Below are positions 43,505 through 52,080 of a stretch of DNA of 64,000 nt, piece by piece. The position numbers were made by a program, and so were the translations under genes. The notes below the pieces were generated by a model. That model saw only the letters and a program-made list of their open reading frames with translations, made no database searches and was not told the DNA's origin. Source of the DNA: Gemmatimonadaceae bacterium (lineage in GTDB: Bacteria; Gemmatimonadota; Gemmatimonadetes; Gemmatimonadales; Gemmatimonadaceae); the NCBI GenBank assembly GCA_020852815.1, contig JADZAN010000002.1:372001-436000 (forward strand), read 5' to 3'. Each line of letters starts with the position of its first letter. Position 1 is the stretch's first letter.

Positions 43505-44149
43505 ATGTCGCGCATCGGGAACGCCCTTCGCCGGCACGGTCCCGGGCGCGTTTTCCGTCTTGCCGTCGAGCGAGTGGCCGACGCCATCTATCGCCGGAAG
43601 GAACTGGTCTTCTACCGGGTTCCCTTGGAGGCCGTCCTCGCCGACGCGACAACGCGTGCGTACGTCGAGACGTGTCGCTTCTCGCTGTTGTCGCTGGAGG
43701 AGGCGCGAGAGTTCACCGGTGCAGCTGACGACGTGCTGCGGGCGCTGCGGCCGTACCTGGTCGAGGATCGCGCCGGGGTTTCGGTCCTCCTCGCGTGGCT
43801 CGACGGCGCCGTGGCGGGATGGAACATGGTGTGGGTCGGGGCGGCGGAGTGGCCGCTGTCCGAGACCGGCACGTCGCTCACCCTCACGCGCGACGATGCC
43901 ATCTTCTATTCGGCGTACACCGTCCCGCGCTTTCGCGGGCGACACGTCAACCGGGCGTTGATGGGCGAGACCGCGCGCGTGGCGCTGGAGCGCGGGGCGC
44001 GCGAACTGTGGGCCTGGCACGAGGACTGGAACGAGGCACCGCGAAAGAACATGACCAAGGTCGGGATGGTGCGCGTCGGGACGCACGCGCGTATGCGCCT
44101 GCTGGGACAGTGGCTCACCCCTCGCTGCGAGCCGTTGCGGCATGAGTGA
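43505..44149 (+). CDS. GNAT-type acetyltransferase in the polysaccharide locus
   Basis: A 214-residue protein with a GNAT-like core (about 55-190). The acetyl-CoA loop region reads YTVPRFRGRHVNRALMGETARVALERGARELWAWHEDWNEAPRKN, described here in one run of motifs rather than as a consensus: substrate-binding strand, R-x-R-G-R/H-like turn and helix, then a return strand. The N-terminus (LRRHGPGRVFRLAVERVADAIY) is basic and amphipathic and may contact the membrane. It is predicted to acylate a sugar amine or lipid-linked intermediate. The ATG at 43505 follows the previous gene by 23 bases; its end overlaps the next gene by 8 bases, indicating one operon. Confidence 0.75.
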   Translation: MSRIGNALRRHGPGRVFRLAVERVADAIYRRKELVFYRVPLEAVLADATTRAYVETCRFSLLSLEEAREFTGAADDVLRALRPYLVEDRAGVSVLLAWLDGAVAGWNMVWVGAAEWPLSETGTSLTLTRDDAIFYSAYTVPRFRGRHVNRALMGETARVALERGARELWAWHEDWNEAPRKNMTKVGMVRVGTHARMRLLGQWLTPRCEPLRHE

Positions 44150-45341
44150 CCGGCCGCCGGCGGCGACCGCCAGCCGCAATCAAGGCTCGTTTCGCTGCGA
44201 CGTGGTGCGCGCGACCGACCCGGCCGTGCTCCCGGCGGAGCGTGCACTCGACGCCGCGTCGTTTCCGCTCCCGCTCCCGTCGCGCCAGGCGTGGGCGCGA
44301 CACCTCGGTACGCCGGCCGACCACGTGGCGATCGCCCGCGACGAGACCGGCGCCGTCAGGTCGCTGCTGGGCATCTCGCTCACCGCCACGCGCGCCCTGC
44401 CGCTGCATCGTGTGGCCCGCGTCGAGGGGGTGGGGAGCGGGTACGCCGGTGCCGACGGGCGTGCGTTGCTGCTGGCGGTGTCTGACTTCGCCAGGCAGCA
44501 TCCCCGCATCCTGCGTGTGGTGGTCGAGGTCGAGACGAGCGACGACGCGGCGCGCCGAACCATCTCCGGCTTCCTCCACGAGGCCGGCTACCGGCGCATT
44601 CCGTCGGAACGGGTGTCGGAGCGCACGCTGTCGATCGACTTGCGCCCGACGGAGGAGGAGATGTTCGCGGCGCTGAGCCGTCGCGGGCGACAGAACATCC
44701 GGCTCGCCGCCAAGCAGGGGCTCGAGACGGTCGCCCTCGGCGAGCCGCGCGACGAACGCTATGGAAGCCGGATGAACGCCCTGCTGGTCGATGCGCTCGC
44801 GCGCACTGGTGCGGCCCCGCAGGACAAGGATTGGGGGGCGATCTTCGCGCTCTGTCGCGACCGCCCCGAGCGCTCGCGCGTCGCCGCCGTCTTTCGCGGC
44901 GCCGGGCGCGAGCCCGACGACCTGGTCGGCTACGCCTGGGGGATGCATCACGGCGATCGCGTCGAGTACAGCACTGGTGCGTCGGCGCGCATCCCCGGCG
45001 TCTCGCTCCCCATCCTCTATCCGGCCATCTGGGACATCGTCCTCTGGGGAAAGCGGACGGGCGGTACCTGGTTCGACCTGGGCGGCGTGACCCCGGGCGA
45101 GCCCGGAAGCGGCGACGCGTTAGGCGGGATCTCGCACTTCAAGCGCGGCTTCTCCAAGGATGAAGTCTCGCTGGGCGAGGAATGGGCCTTGGCGCCGCAC
45201 CCGCTCCGCGCGCGCATCGCCGACTGGACCAGCGCGATGGCCCGCCGGGTGCGCGAGCGTCGTCAGGCGCGACATCAGGGCGTCGCGGCGTCGACGCCGG
45301 AGCTGCCAGCGCACGAACCCTCGCCGAGCGCCGACGCCTAA
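44142..45341 (+). CDS. FemAB/CelD-like GNAT acyltransferase
   Basis: A 399-residue protein with two GNAT-type lobes, as in FemAB/FemX peptidyltransferases and BioF2-like CelD proteins. The signature stretch ALSRRGRQNIRLAAKQGLE is typical of the first lobe-lobe junction. The second lobe carries VGYAWGMHHGDRVEYSTGASA and GGTWFDLGGVTPGEPG, followed by the usual HFKRGFSKDEVSLGEEW near the end. In exopolysaccharide loci such proteins are thought to modify sugars or link amino acids to glycans. It overlaps the upstream GNAT gene by 8 bases. Its TAA stop overlaps the TAG stop of the convergent glycosyltransferase on the other strand. Confidence 0.87.
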   Translation: MSDRPPAATASRNQGSFRCDVVRATDPAVLPAERALDAASFPLPLPSRQAWARHLGTPADHVAIARDETGAVRSLLGISLTATRALPLHRVARVEGVGSGYAGADGRALLLAVSDFARQHPRILRVVVEVETSDDAARRTISGFLHEAGYRRIPSERVSERTLSIDLRPTEEEMFAALSRRGRQNIRLAAKQGLETVALGEPRDERYGSRMNALLVDALARTGAAPQDKDWGAIFALCRDRPERSRVAAVFRGAGREPDDLVGYAWGMHHGDRVEYSTGASARIPGVSLPILYPAIWDIVLWGKRTGGTWFDLGGVTPGEPGSGDALGGISHFKRGFSKDEVSLGEEWALAPHPLRARIADWTSAMARRVRERRQARHQGVAASTPELPAHEPSPSADA

Positions 45342-46789
45342 CGGCTCCGGGGGGACAGGACGCGATCGTCGATCGCGTCGAACAGGATACGCGCCTGCGC
45401 CTCGCGGTCGAACCGGCCGTCCACATTCACCGGCGACGGACGCACCCCGCCCTCGAACGCGCGGAAGCGCGCGGCGATGCGGCGGCCGACCTCGTCGGCG
45501 TCGCTCGGTGGGACGACGTCGGCCTCGGTGTCCCGAAGGGTGAGGTCGATCGCCGTCCCCGGGTCGGTGAGCGCGAGGACCCACGAGGAGAGCTGCACGT
45601 ACTCGAAGACTTTTCCCGGGATGCACTCCTCCTGGAACTGCGGGAGCACGACCAGTACCGCCGACTCCTCCTGCAGGCGAATGGCCTCCGCACGCGGGCG
45701 GAACTTCTCGGCGATGACATAGGGCGCGACTCCCTCCTGCGCGGCGATCTCGGCCACGGGAGTCCCCTCATATACGTCGCCTCCCAGGAAGCAGACGCGA
45801 AAGCGATCGGGACCAACGTCCGGCAGCAGGTCCAGGGCGCGGCGACAACCGCGGAAAAGCGGGCGCGGGTCGCGACCGTTGTAGAGGCTCCCGGCGTGCG
45901 TGATGGTGAATGGCGCCACCGGGGGATGCGCGCTGTGTACGTCCGGGTCGGCGCCGTTCATCGCCGTCATGATCTTCCCCGCGTGGTGCGGGTAGCGATG
46001 ATGCATGATGACCTCCATGGCCGCCGTGTTCATCACCACCAGCGCCGCCGCGTCGACGCAGCGCGTCTCGTAGCGCCGCGTGAGGTTGCGCCACGTGTAG
46101 CTGCGCAACTCGGGTGGTTGCGTGTCCTCGTAGAAGAACTGGTCGCGAAGGTCCATCACGAACGGGATCCCCGTGCGCGCCGCAATGCGGCGGGCGGCGT
46201 CGTGCGCCATTTGCGGGGGGCCCGAGCTGGCCACCAGGTCGTAGGAACGCTCGTTATGCAGTGCGACGCCGAGCGCGGCGGCATCGCGCGCCCAGTTGGA
46301 CCACTCGAGGTAGTGCATGCGCGCCAGGTAGCCACGCCGCGCGGCGCGCAGCCGCCCCTTGACCCCGGGCTCGACGATGGGCCCGGTCCACGCTGGCGCG
46401 GCGGTCGCCGAGACGTGCACGCCCGGCGGAGCAGGCGCACGGAATCGTTTGAGTCGCTGCAGCAGCCACCGCTCCGCCACGCGGATGGACGGGAGATGGC
46501 GAGCGACCCCCCACAGCCTGGTGCCCGCGGGGAGCCCCGCCAAGCGCGAATCGTCGCGCAGGTCGGCGGCATCGGGGTCCATCATGATCACGTCGACCTG
46601 CCACCCGCGCCTGGCGGCGTAGCCCACCAGCTTCTCCCATCGCAACGCACCGATGCTCGAGTCGGGCGGAAAGGCGTAGCTCACGAGGAGCAGGCGTCGC
46701 GTGGCCGCAGCCGGTTCGCGCGTGCTCCCGGTCGCGATGTGGAACGGAGCGGTGAGCGAGGAACGCGAGCGAGAGGAAGGGGAGGTCAC
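45338..46789 (-). CDS. GT4-type glycosyltransferase
   Basis: A cytoplasmic GT-B glycosyltransferase of about 483 residues, group 1/4-like. The N-terminal domain begins LLLVSYAFPPDSSIGALRWEKL, a form common in surface-polysaccharide enzymes, and includes LVASSGPPQMAHDAARRIA and FVMDLRDQFF. The C-terminal domain has ITHAGSLYNGRDPRPLF (nucleotide-sugar site entry) and QFQEECIPGKVFEYVQ with the Glu of the EX7E-type motif. The start is uncertain: a GTG at 46789, just after the flippase gene ends, is used, while the true homology begins about 28 residues later. The donor sugar cannot be read. It is encoded downstream of the flippase and is probably co-transcribed. Confidence 0.86.
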   Translation of the reverse strand: MTSPSSRSRSSLTAPFHIATGSTREPAAATRRLLLVSYAFPPDSSIGALRWEKLVGYAARRGWQVDVIMMDPDAADLRDDSRLAGLPAGTRLWGVARHLPSIRVAERWLLQRLKRFRAPAPPGVHVSATAAPAWTGPIVEPGVKGRLRAARRGYLARMHYLEWSNWARDAAALGVALHNERSYDLVASSGPPQMAHDAARRIAARTGIPFVMDLRDQFFYEDTQPPELRSYTWRNLTRRYETRCVDAAALVVMNTAAMEVIMHHRYPHHAGKIMTAMNGADPDVHSAHPPVAPFTITHAGSLYNGRDPRPLFRGCRRALDLLPDVGPDRFRVCFLGGDVYEGTPVAEIAAQEGVAPYVIAEKFRPRAEAIRLQEESAVLVVLPQFQEECIPGKVFEYVQLSSWVLALTDPGTAIDLTLRDTEADVVPPSDADEVGRRIAARFRAFEGGVRPSPVNVDGRFDREAQARILFDAIDDRVLSPRSR

Positions 46790-46820
46790 GAGGACGGGCG
46801 ACGCGAACGGGTGGGACGGA

Positions 46821-48329
46821 TCACGACATCGCCCCGCGAATGCGCGACACGATGGCGAGCATGCGCTCGCGATGCAGGAGAAGGAGCGTGGCACCGTAGG
46901 CAACCGCGCCAACCGCAATGTCGGTCGCCAGCGCCCACGGCCGCGCGAAGTCGTCCGGCTGCAGGAAGCGCGCGCTCCATACGGCGGCGGACATCACCAC
47001 CACGCCGGAGAGCGGTGCCCGCAGCGCGTGGAGATACTCGCCGAACGACATGTGCACCTGACGGAACGTGAGGACGGCCAACGGGAGGAGCACGAAGAGC
47101 GGGTACGCCGTGAGCCAGCCGATCGCGATCCCCGTCGTCCCCCACTTGGCGCCGATCACGAAGGCAACCGGCATCACGATCGCCCCGACGACGTTGATGC
47201 GCATCATCTGCCGGTTCTCCCCCGTCACGACCAGGACCTGCGGCAGGATGGGCGCCACCGAACGCATGCCGGCCGCGACCCCCAGCAGCTGCAACGGCGC
47301 GACCATCGATACCCAACGGTCCCCCAGCGCCAGCGGCACCAGGTCGCCGGCCACCAGGGCAATGCCGATCGTTGCCGGGAAGGTCAGGAGCGCCAACGCC
47401 TCGGAGATACGCAGGATGTAGCGCTTGAGCGCCGAGCGATCGTGCTGCGCCGCCGAGAGGATGGCCGGCGTCACCCCGCCCACCAGGGATGTAAGCTTCT
47501 CGACCGGCGTATGCGCCACGTCCCACCCGAACCGGTACGCCCCCAGCGCGTCCTTGGTGAGCAGCTTGCCGGCCACGAAGAAGTCGGCGTTCTGGTACAC
47601 ATACCACGCCAGACGTCCCACGATGGTGTGCTGGCTGAAGCGCAGCGCGGGCGACAGCGCCCGCCACCGCGGCCACTGAAACGGCACGCGCACCAGCCGC
47701 AACACCCCAATCGTGGAGAGCAGCGCGCCCAGGAGGGAACTCAGTACCAGCGTCCAGTAGCGGAACCCCATCGACGCGAACACCACTGCCCCGACCGCGA
47801 GGATCACCGACTGCAGGCCATCGTTGATGGCCAGGTCACGAAAGCGCATGTCGCGCTGCAGGATCGCCTGCGGGACCACGCGCACGCCCGTGATGAGAAA
47901 GATCCCCGCCATTGCGACCACCACCCAGGTGAGTCCCGGCGCGTCGAAGAAGGCGGCGAGCAATGGCGCGGCCAGGCACGACACCACGAAGCCCGCCGCG
48001 CCAAACAGGAGCGACAGCGTGTTGATCTGCGCCAGTTCATCCTGCGACAGATCGCGCAGGGTCACGACCGTCGTCCCTATCCCGAACTCGCTCAGGAGCG
48101 TCACGATCCCGAGATACATCGTGGCCAGTCCCACCAGCCCGTAGTCCGCCGGCGTCAGCAAGCGCGCCACGATGAAGGTGCTCGCCCACGCCAACAATTG
48201 GCTGAGCCACTTCACCGATCCCATCCACGCCACGCCATGTGTCAGCGAGCGGTCCAGGTGCGCGTGCCCATCGCCATTCGGCGCCGACGCCCGCTGTGCC
48301 GCGGCGGGGGAGCTATCCGTCCCTGTCAT
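46821..48329 (-). CDS. Wzx/MOP-family oligosaccharide flippase
   Basis: A 502-residue multi-pass membrane protein of the polysaccharide transporter (MOP) superfamily, which flips lipid-linked repeat units to the periplasmic side. About 12-14 hydrophobic segments are visible. The N-terminal VKWLSQLLAWASTFIVARLLTPADYGLVGLATM is the classic Wzx/RfbX-like start, and QNADFFVAGKLLTKDALGAY the classic middle motif. The ATG at 48329 adds a soluble lead of about 35 residues. It is divergent from the UDP-GlcNAc 2-epimerase gene across 100 bases. Together with the glycosyltransferases it indicates a Wzx/Wzy-type route; no Wzy polymerase or export channel is seen in the window. Confidence 0.92.
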   Translation of the reverse strand: MTGTDSSPAAAQRASAPNGDGHAHLDRSLTHGVAWMGSVKWLSQLLAWASTFIVARLLTPADYGLVGLATMYLGIVTLLSEFGIGTTVVTLRDLSQDELAQINTLSLLFGAAGFVVSCLAAPLLAAFFDAPGLTWVVVAMAGIFLITGVRVVPQAILQRDMRFRDLAINDGLQSVILAVGAVVFASMGFRYWTLVLSSLLGALLSTIGVLRLVRVPFQWPRWRALSPALRFSQHTIVGRLAWYVYQNADFFVAGKLLTKDALGAYRFGWDVAHTPVEKLTSLVGGVTPAILSAAQHDRSALKRYILRISEALALLTFPATIGIALVAGDLVPLALGDRWVSMVAPLQLLGVAAGMRSVAPILPQVLVVTGENRQMMRINVVGAIVMPVAFVIGAKWGTTGIAIGWLTAYPLFVLLPLAVLTFRQVHMSFGEYLHALRAPLSGVVVMSAAVWSARFLQPDDFARPWALATDIAVGAVAYGATLLLLHRERMLAIVSRIRGAMS

Positions 48330-48366
48330 GCGTGCGCGCAACGTCAGGCGACACGGCTCCGGGCGG

Positions 48367-48383
48367 TGCACCACCACGGTGCA
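48367..48383. promoter_or_regulatory. Inverted repeat in the flippase / 2-epimerase divergent promoter region
   Basis: TGCACC-ACCAC-GGTGCA is a perfect 6-bp inverted repeat in the middle of the 100-base space between two divergent start codons. It could bind a dimeric regulator controlling both directions. No other support is available. Confidence 0.35.
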
Positions 48384-48429
48384 ACGGCTACGTTCAGTCC
48401 CGGTACTACCAATCGGTTACGCACAGCCT

Positions 48430-49548
48430 ATGAAAGTCCTCGTCGTTGCAGGTGCTCGTCCCAACTTCATGAAGGTCGCGCCAATTCTCAACGCACTCGA
48501 ATTGGCGGGACACCAGCGCATCTTTGTCCACACCGGCCAGCACTACGACGCCTCGATGTCCGATGCGTTCTTTCGTGACCTGGGCCTCCCCATCCCCGAT
48601 CGCCACCTCGGCGTCGGCTCCGGCTCGCACGCCCGCCAGACCGCCCGCGTCATGGAGGCCTTCGAGCCCGTCCTCGAGGAAACGCGCCCCGACTGGATCG
48701 TCGTCGTCGGTGACGTGAACTCGACCCTCGCCTGCGCCCTCGTTGCCGCGAAGCTTCGCCCCGCCATCGGCTGCCGGGTGGCCCACGTGGAGGCTGGACT
48801 CCGGAGCAACGACTGGGCCATGCCCGAGGAGGTCAACCGCGTCGTGACCGATCGGTTGAGCGACCTCCTCCTCACCCCCTCCCACGACGCGGAGCCCAAC
48901 CTGGCGCGCGAAGGAATCGACCCGGCGCGCGTGGTCTTCGTGGGCAACGTGATGATCGACTCGCTCCTCCGGATGCTCCCGCATGCCAAGGCGCTCGACC
49001 TCCCGGCGAAGCTTGGCGTCACCCCCGGCCGGTACGCCGTGTCGACGCTGCATCGTCCGTCCAATGTGGACGATCAACGGCAGCTCTCGGTGATCCTCAC
49101 CGCCTTCGGCGAGCTGTCGCGCGAACTGCCGATCCTCCTCCCGCTTCATCCGCGCACGAGAGAGCGCGTGCGGGCCTTCGGGCTCGAACCGCTCCTGGCT
49201 CCCCTCCAGGTCATGGATCCCCTGGGCTACACCGAGATGCTGGGGCTCCAGGCCGATGCGGCGGTAATGCTCACCGATTCCGGCGGGATCCAGGAGGAGA
49301 GCACGGTGCTCGGCGTCCCGTGCGTCACCCTGCGCGAGTCGACCGAACGCCCGGTGACGGTCACCGAGGGGACCAACAGGATGGCGCCATGGCCGCTCAC
49401 GACCGATGGGGTCCTGTCGTCTGCCCGGGCGGCGCTCGCGATGGGGCGCGTCGCTGTCGGTGCCAGGGCGCCGGAAGGGTGGGACGGCCGCGCTGGCGAG
49501 CGAATCGTCAAGTCGATGGAGCGTGCGTGGAGGCCTGCATCGCACTGA
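48430..49548 (+). CDS. wecB: Non-hydrolysing UDP-N-acetylglucosamine 2-epimerase
   Basis: A 372-residue enzyme interconverting UDP-GlcNAc and UDP-ManNAc for surface polysaccharides. Family motifs are clear: GARPNFMKVAPI at the N-terminus, HTGQHYD, VVGDVNSTLACAL, AHVEAGLRS, MPEEVNRVVTDRLSD, LHRPSNVDD, PLHPRTRERV, and near the C-terminus LTDSGGIQEEST with CVTLRESTERPVT. The ATG at 48430 starts exactly at the conserved MKVLVVAGARPNF. ManNAc could be oxidised to ManNAcA by a dehydrogenase such as the AlgD-like enzyme of this locus, but that substrate is not proven. A hairpin terminator follows. Confidence 0.96.
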   Translation: MKVLVVAGARPNFMKVAPILNALELAGHQRIFVHTGQHYDASMSDAFFRDLGLPIPDRHLGVGSGSHARQTARVMEAFEPVLEETRPDWIVVVGDVNSTLACALVAAKLRPAIGCRVAHVEAGLRSNDWAMPEEVNRVVTDRLSDLLLTPSHDAEPNLAREGIDPARVVFVGNVMIDSLLRMLPHAKALDLPAKLGVTPGRYAVSTLHRPSNVDDQRQLSVILTAFGELSRELPILLPLHPRTRERVRAFGLEPLLAPLQVMDPLGYTEMLGLQADAAVMLTDSGGIQEESTVLGVPCVTLRESTERPVTVTEGTNRMAPWPLTTDGVLSSARAALAMGRVAVGARAPEGWDGRAGERIVKSMERAWRPASH

Positions 49549-49571
49549 GCGCTGACCTGCGGCGTCAATCG

Positions 49572-49596
49572 GGGAGGCGCGCCGATCGCACCTCCC
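49572..49596. terminator. Hairpin between convergent wecB and NDP-sugar epimerase genes
   Basis: GGGAGG (49572-49577) pairs with CCTCCC (49591-49596), and an inner GCG/CGC pair extends the stem after one mismatch. It sits in the 52-base gap between two convergent stop codons and probably terminates both transcripts. Confidence 0.65.
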
Positions 49597-49600
49597 TGAC

Positions 49601-50566
49601 CTATCCCGACAGCTGCGCAGGATTCTCCCGGTACCAGGCCCACAGCCGCGCGATCCCCTCGTGCAACTGCACCGGGGGTTCGTAGCCGAGCACCTCGCGC
49701 GCACGTTCGAGCGCCGCGAGCGAGTCCCGCACGTCACCGGCGCGAGGGGGAAGGTGATCGATCGGGATGGACTTTCCCGTCACCTCTCCAACGACCTTCA
49801 CGAGATCGAGCAGTGAGGTCCTGGTCCCGGCGCCCACGTTCACCATCCAGCCGTTGACGCGCTCCGCGGGCTGCGTGGCGGCGAGAAGATTCGCCGCGAC
49901 GACGTTCTCCACGAAGGTGAAGTCGCGCGTCTGGCGGCCGTCGCCAAACAGCCGCATCGGAACGCCGTGTACCGCCGCGCGGAAGAGGGCAGGGACAACC
50001 GCGGCGTACGGGCCATTGGGGTCCTGGCGCGGGCCGAAGACGTTGAAGTAGCGAAGCGCGACCCCCTCGAGCAGTCCCGCGCGCGCCCACGAGAGCGTGT
50101 ACATCTCTCCCGCGAGCTTGGCCGCCGCGTATGGCGACCGGGGGAGCGGCTCCATCGTCTCGACCTTGGGGAGCGTCGGTGTGTCGCCATACGCCGACGA
50201 TGACGCCGAATACACCACGCGCCGCGCGCCGGCCGCGCGCGCGGCCTCCAGGATGTTGAGCGTCGCCGTGACGTTGTTCTCGTGGCACCCGACGGGATCG
50301 GCGAGCGAGCGCGGAACCGAGGGGAGCGCCGCGACATGGAAGATCACCTCGATCCCCTCGACTGCTCGCTCGCAGTCGCGCGGGTTGCGGAGGTCACCAT
50401 GGACGAAATCCACGGTCCCCTCTCGATGCGCGAGGTTGTGCCGGAAACCGGTCGAGAGGTTGTCGATCACTCGCACGGCGTGGCCGCGGTCGACCAAACG
50501 ATCCGTGAGATTGGAGCCTATGAAGCCGGCGCCGCCGGTGACGAGCGCGCGGAAGGGTGCAGGCAT
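49601..50566 (-). CDS. NAD-dependent nucleotide-sugar epimerase (GalE/WbpP-like)
   Basis: A 321-residue extended short-chain dehydrogenase/reductase acting on nucleotide sugars. The Rossmann glycine motif is TGGAGFIG (10-17). The catalytic Ser and Tyr-x-x-x-Lys are in YSASSSAYGD and SPYAAAKLAGE, and the sugar-binding FNVFGPRQDPNGPYAAVVP matches UDP-GlcNAc/UDP-glucose 4-epimerases (WbpP group). It probably supplies a 4-epimerised hexosamine or hexose for the polymer. The ATG at 50566 (MPAPFRALVTGG) is chosen because earlier in-frame sequence is unlike the family. It stands alone on the minus strand among plus-strand glycan genes. Confidence 0.93.
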   Translation of the reverse strand: MPAPFRALVTGGAGFIGSNLTDRLVDRGHAVRVIDNLSTGFRHNLAHREGTVDFVHGDLRNPRDCERAVEGIEVIFHVAALPSVPRSLADPVGCHENNVTATLNILEAARAAGARRVVYSASSSAYGDTPTLPKVETMEPLPRSPYAAAKLAGEMYTLSWARAGLLEGVALRYFNVFGPRQDPNGPYAAVVPALFRAAVHGVPMRLFGDGRQTRDFTFVENVVAANLLAATQPAERVNGWMVNVGAGTRTSLLDLVKVVGEVTGKSIPIDHLPPRAGDVRDSLAALERAREVLGYEPPVQLHEGIARLWAWYRENPAQLSG

Positions 50567-50927
50567 GAAGGTGCCGAAAGCGACGAAGGAATCGGACGAC
50601 TCGGCGCAGTGACGAGCAAGCCACGCACCAGCGCGCAAGCGCCGCGAATATGACGATTGGCGACTCGCCGTCGTCGCGAGGCCCGCGGAGAAGTTGCGCG
50701 GGGGGTGTCGCGGCTGCGCACAACAGCGACTCGGCGAGGGAGGCCCCCCACCTCCCACACCATGTGGGGCCCCTGCAACACCGACCTCGACTCCAATTCC
50801 CGAATCCTCTCACGCCGCCGCATCCACAGAAAGCACGGAGGCCGGCGCTACGGCGCCCGATTTGCGGAAGGTAGGAAGGCTAATCCTGCATCCTCCCACC
50901 GGGAACGGACTTGAGCACTTTTCACCC
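50567..50927. promoter_or_regulatory. 361-base divergent intergenic region
   Basis: This is the space between the minus-strand epimerase and the plus-strand glycosyltransferase operon. It must hold both promoters, but no convincing -35/-10 pair is visible. The part near 50738-50765 holds the near-palindrome CCTCCCACACCATGTGGGGCC (CCCACACC-ATGTGGGG), a possible operator. I see no gene. Confidence 0.35.
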
Positions 50928-52070
50928 GTGCTGATCGTAGCCATCGCCAGCCTCCTTGCCGTCGTCGCCATCTGGATCGGGTATCCGGTCGTGGTGGCGT
51001 TGCTGGCGTCGCTCGTCGTGAAGCGATCTCCCCGGGCGGCAGGTGCCGGCGACCCTGGGACCGGGGTATCGAATGGGCGTCGGGTCACGGTGGTCATCGC
51101 GTCGGTCGATTCCCCGGAGGTGATTCGAGCCCGCGTCGAGGATGCCCTGACGACCGATTATCCGCCGGCGCTCCTGGAAGTTGTCGTCGCCCTCGATGCC
51201 GGAGGGACGGCCTCCAGCGCCTCTCTTGGGGAGATCGACCCTCGCGTGCGCGTTGTACGCGGGGACGCCCCCGGTGGAAAGGCGCTTTCGTTGAATGCCG
51301 CCGTCCGCCAGGCGAACGGGGAGATCCTGGTCTTCAGCGATACGGCGCAACGGTTCGAGCGCAGTACCATTCCGCGCCTGGTGGCGGCGCTCGGCGACTC
51401 TCGCTTCGGGGCCGTGTCGGGGTCGCTCCAGATCGGGCGTGACGGCGCGCCAGCCAACCTCGCCGAGCGTTACTGGCTGTTCGAGAAGTGGCTTCGCTTG
51501 CAGGAGGCGCGGCTTCACTCGACCGTCGGGGTAACGGGTGCCGTGTACGCAATGCGCCGCGAGTGCTGGCACCCGCTGCCGGCCGGGCTGATTCTCGACG
51601 ATGTCTACGTCCCGATGCTCCTCGTGCTGCGCGGCTTCCGCGTGGGGTTCGAGCCGACGGCGACCGCGTACGACGACCGCCGCTTTCCGCCGGCGCAGGA
51701 GTTCAAGCGCAAGGCCCGCACGCTGACCGGGGTCGTGCAGCTGTGCGTCTGGCTCCCCGCGGTAATGCTCCCGTGGCGGAATCCGATCTGGTTGCAGTTC
51801 CTCTTCCACAAGCTGCTGCGCCTGGCGACGCCCTACCTCCTGCTCGTGGGCGGAGTGTCGGCGGCGGCGTGGCTCGCCTCGGGTGCGGGGATCACGACAC
51901 CATGGGTGGGGACGATGCTGCTCCTCATCATGCTGGCGCTCGCCACGCTGGCGACCGCGGCCGTTCCGCGCATTCGCCGGGCGGCGTCCATGGCCTTTGC
52001 GATGCAGGTGGCCGTGGTGCGTGCGACCGTGAACGGTCTGCGGGGGCATTGGGACGTGTGGAGTCGTTAG
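50928..52070 (+). CDS. GT2-family membrane glycosyltransferase
   Basis: A processive-type family 2 glycosyltransferase of about 380 residues. A single N-terminal transmembrane helix (PVLIVAIASLLAVVAIWIG...) is followed by the GT-A domain with VTVVIASVDSP, VVVALDAGG, GGKALSLNAAVRQANGEILVFSDTAQ (the D-x-D-equivalent region) and ILDDVYVPMLLV. Three or four C-terminal transmembrane helices close the chain. The start is weakly supported: a GTG at 50928 is the last start before the transmembrane helix and there is no good Shine-Dalgarno. Codons further upstream look non-coding. It opens a plus-strand operon of glycan genes; its stop is inside GTTAGG. Confidence 0.88.
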   Translation: MLIVAIASLLAVVAIWIGYPVVVALLASLVVKRSPRAAGAGDPGTGVSNGRRVTVVIASVDSPEVIRARVEDALTTDYPPALLEVVVALDAGGTASSASLGEIDPRVRVVRGDAPGGKALSLNAAVRQANGEILVFSDTAQRFERSTIPRLVAALGDSRFGAVSGSLQIGRDGAPANLAERYWLFEKWLRLQEARLHSTVGVTGAVYAMRRECWHPLPAGLILDDVYVPMLLVLRGFRVGFEPTATAYDDRRFPPAQEFKRKARTLTGVVQLCVWLPAVMLPWRNPIWLQFLFHKLLRLATPYLLLVGGVSAAAWLASGAGITTPWVGTMLLLIMLALATLATAAVPRIRRAASMAFAMQVAVVRATVNGLRGHWDVWSR

Positions 52071-52080
52071 GTTACCCTGC

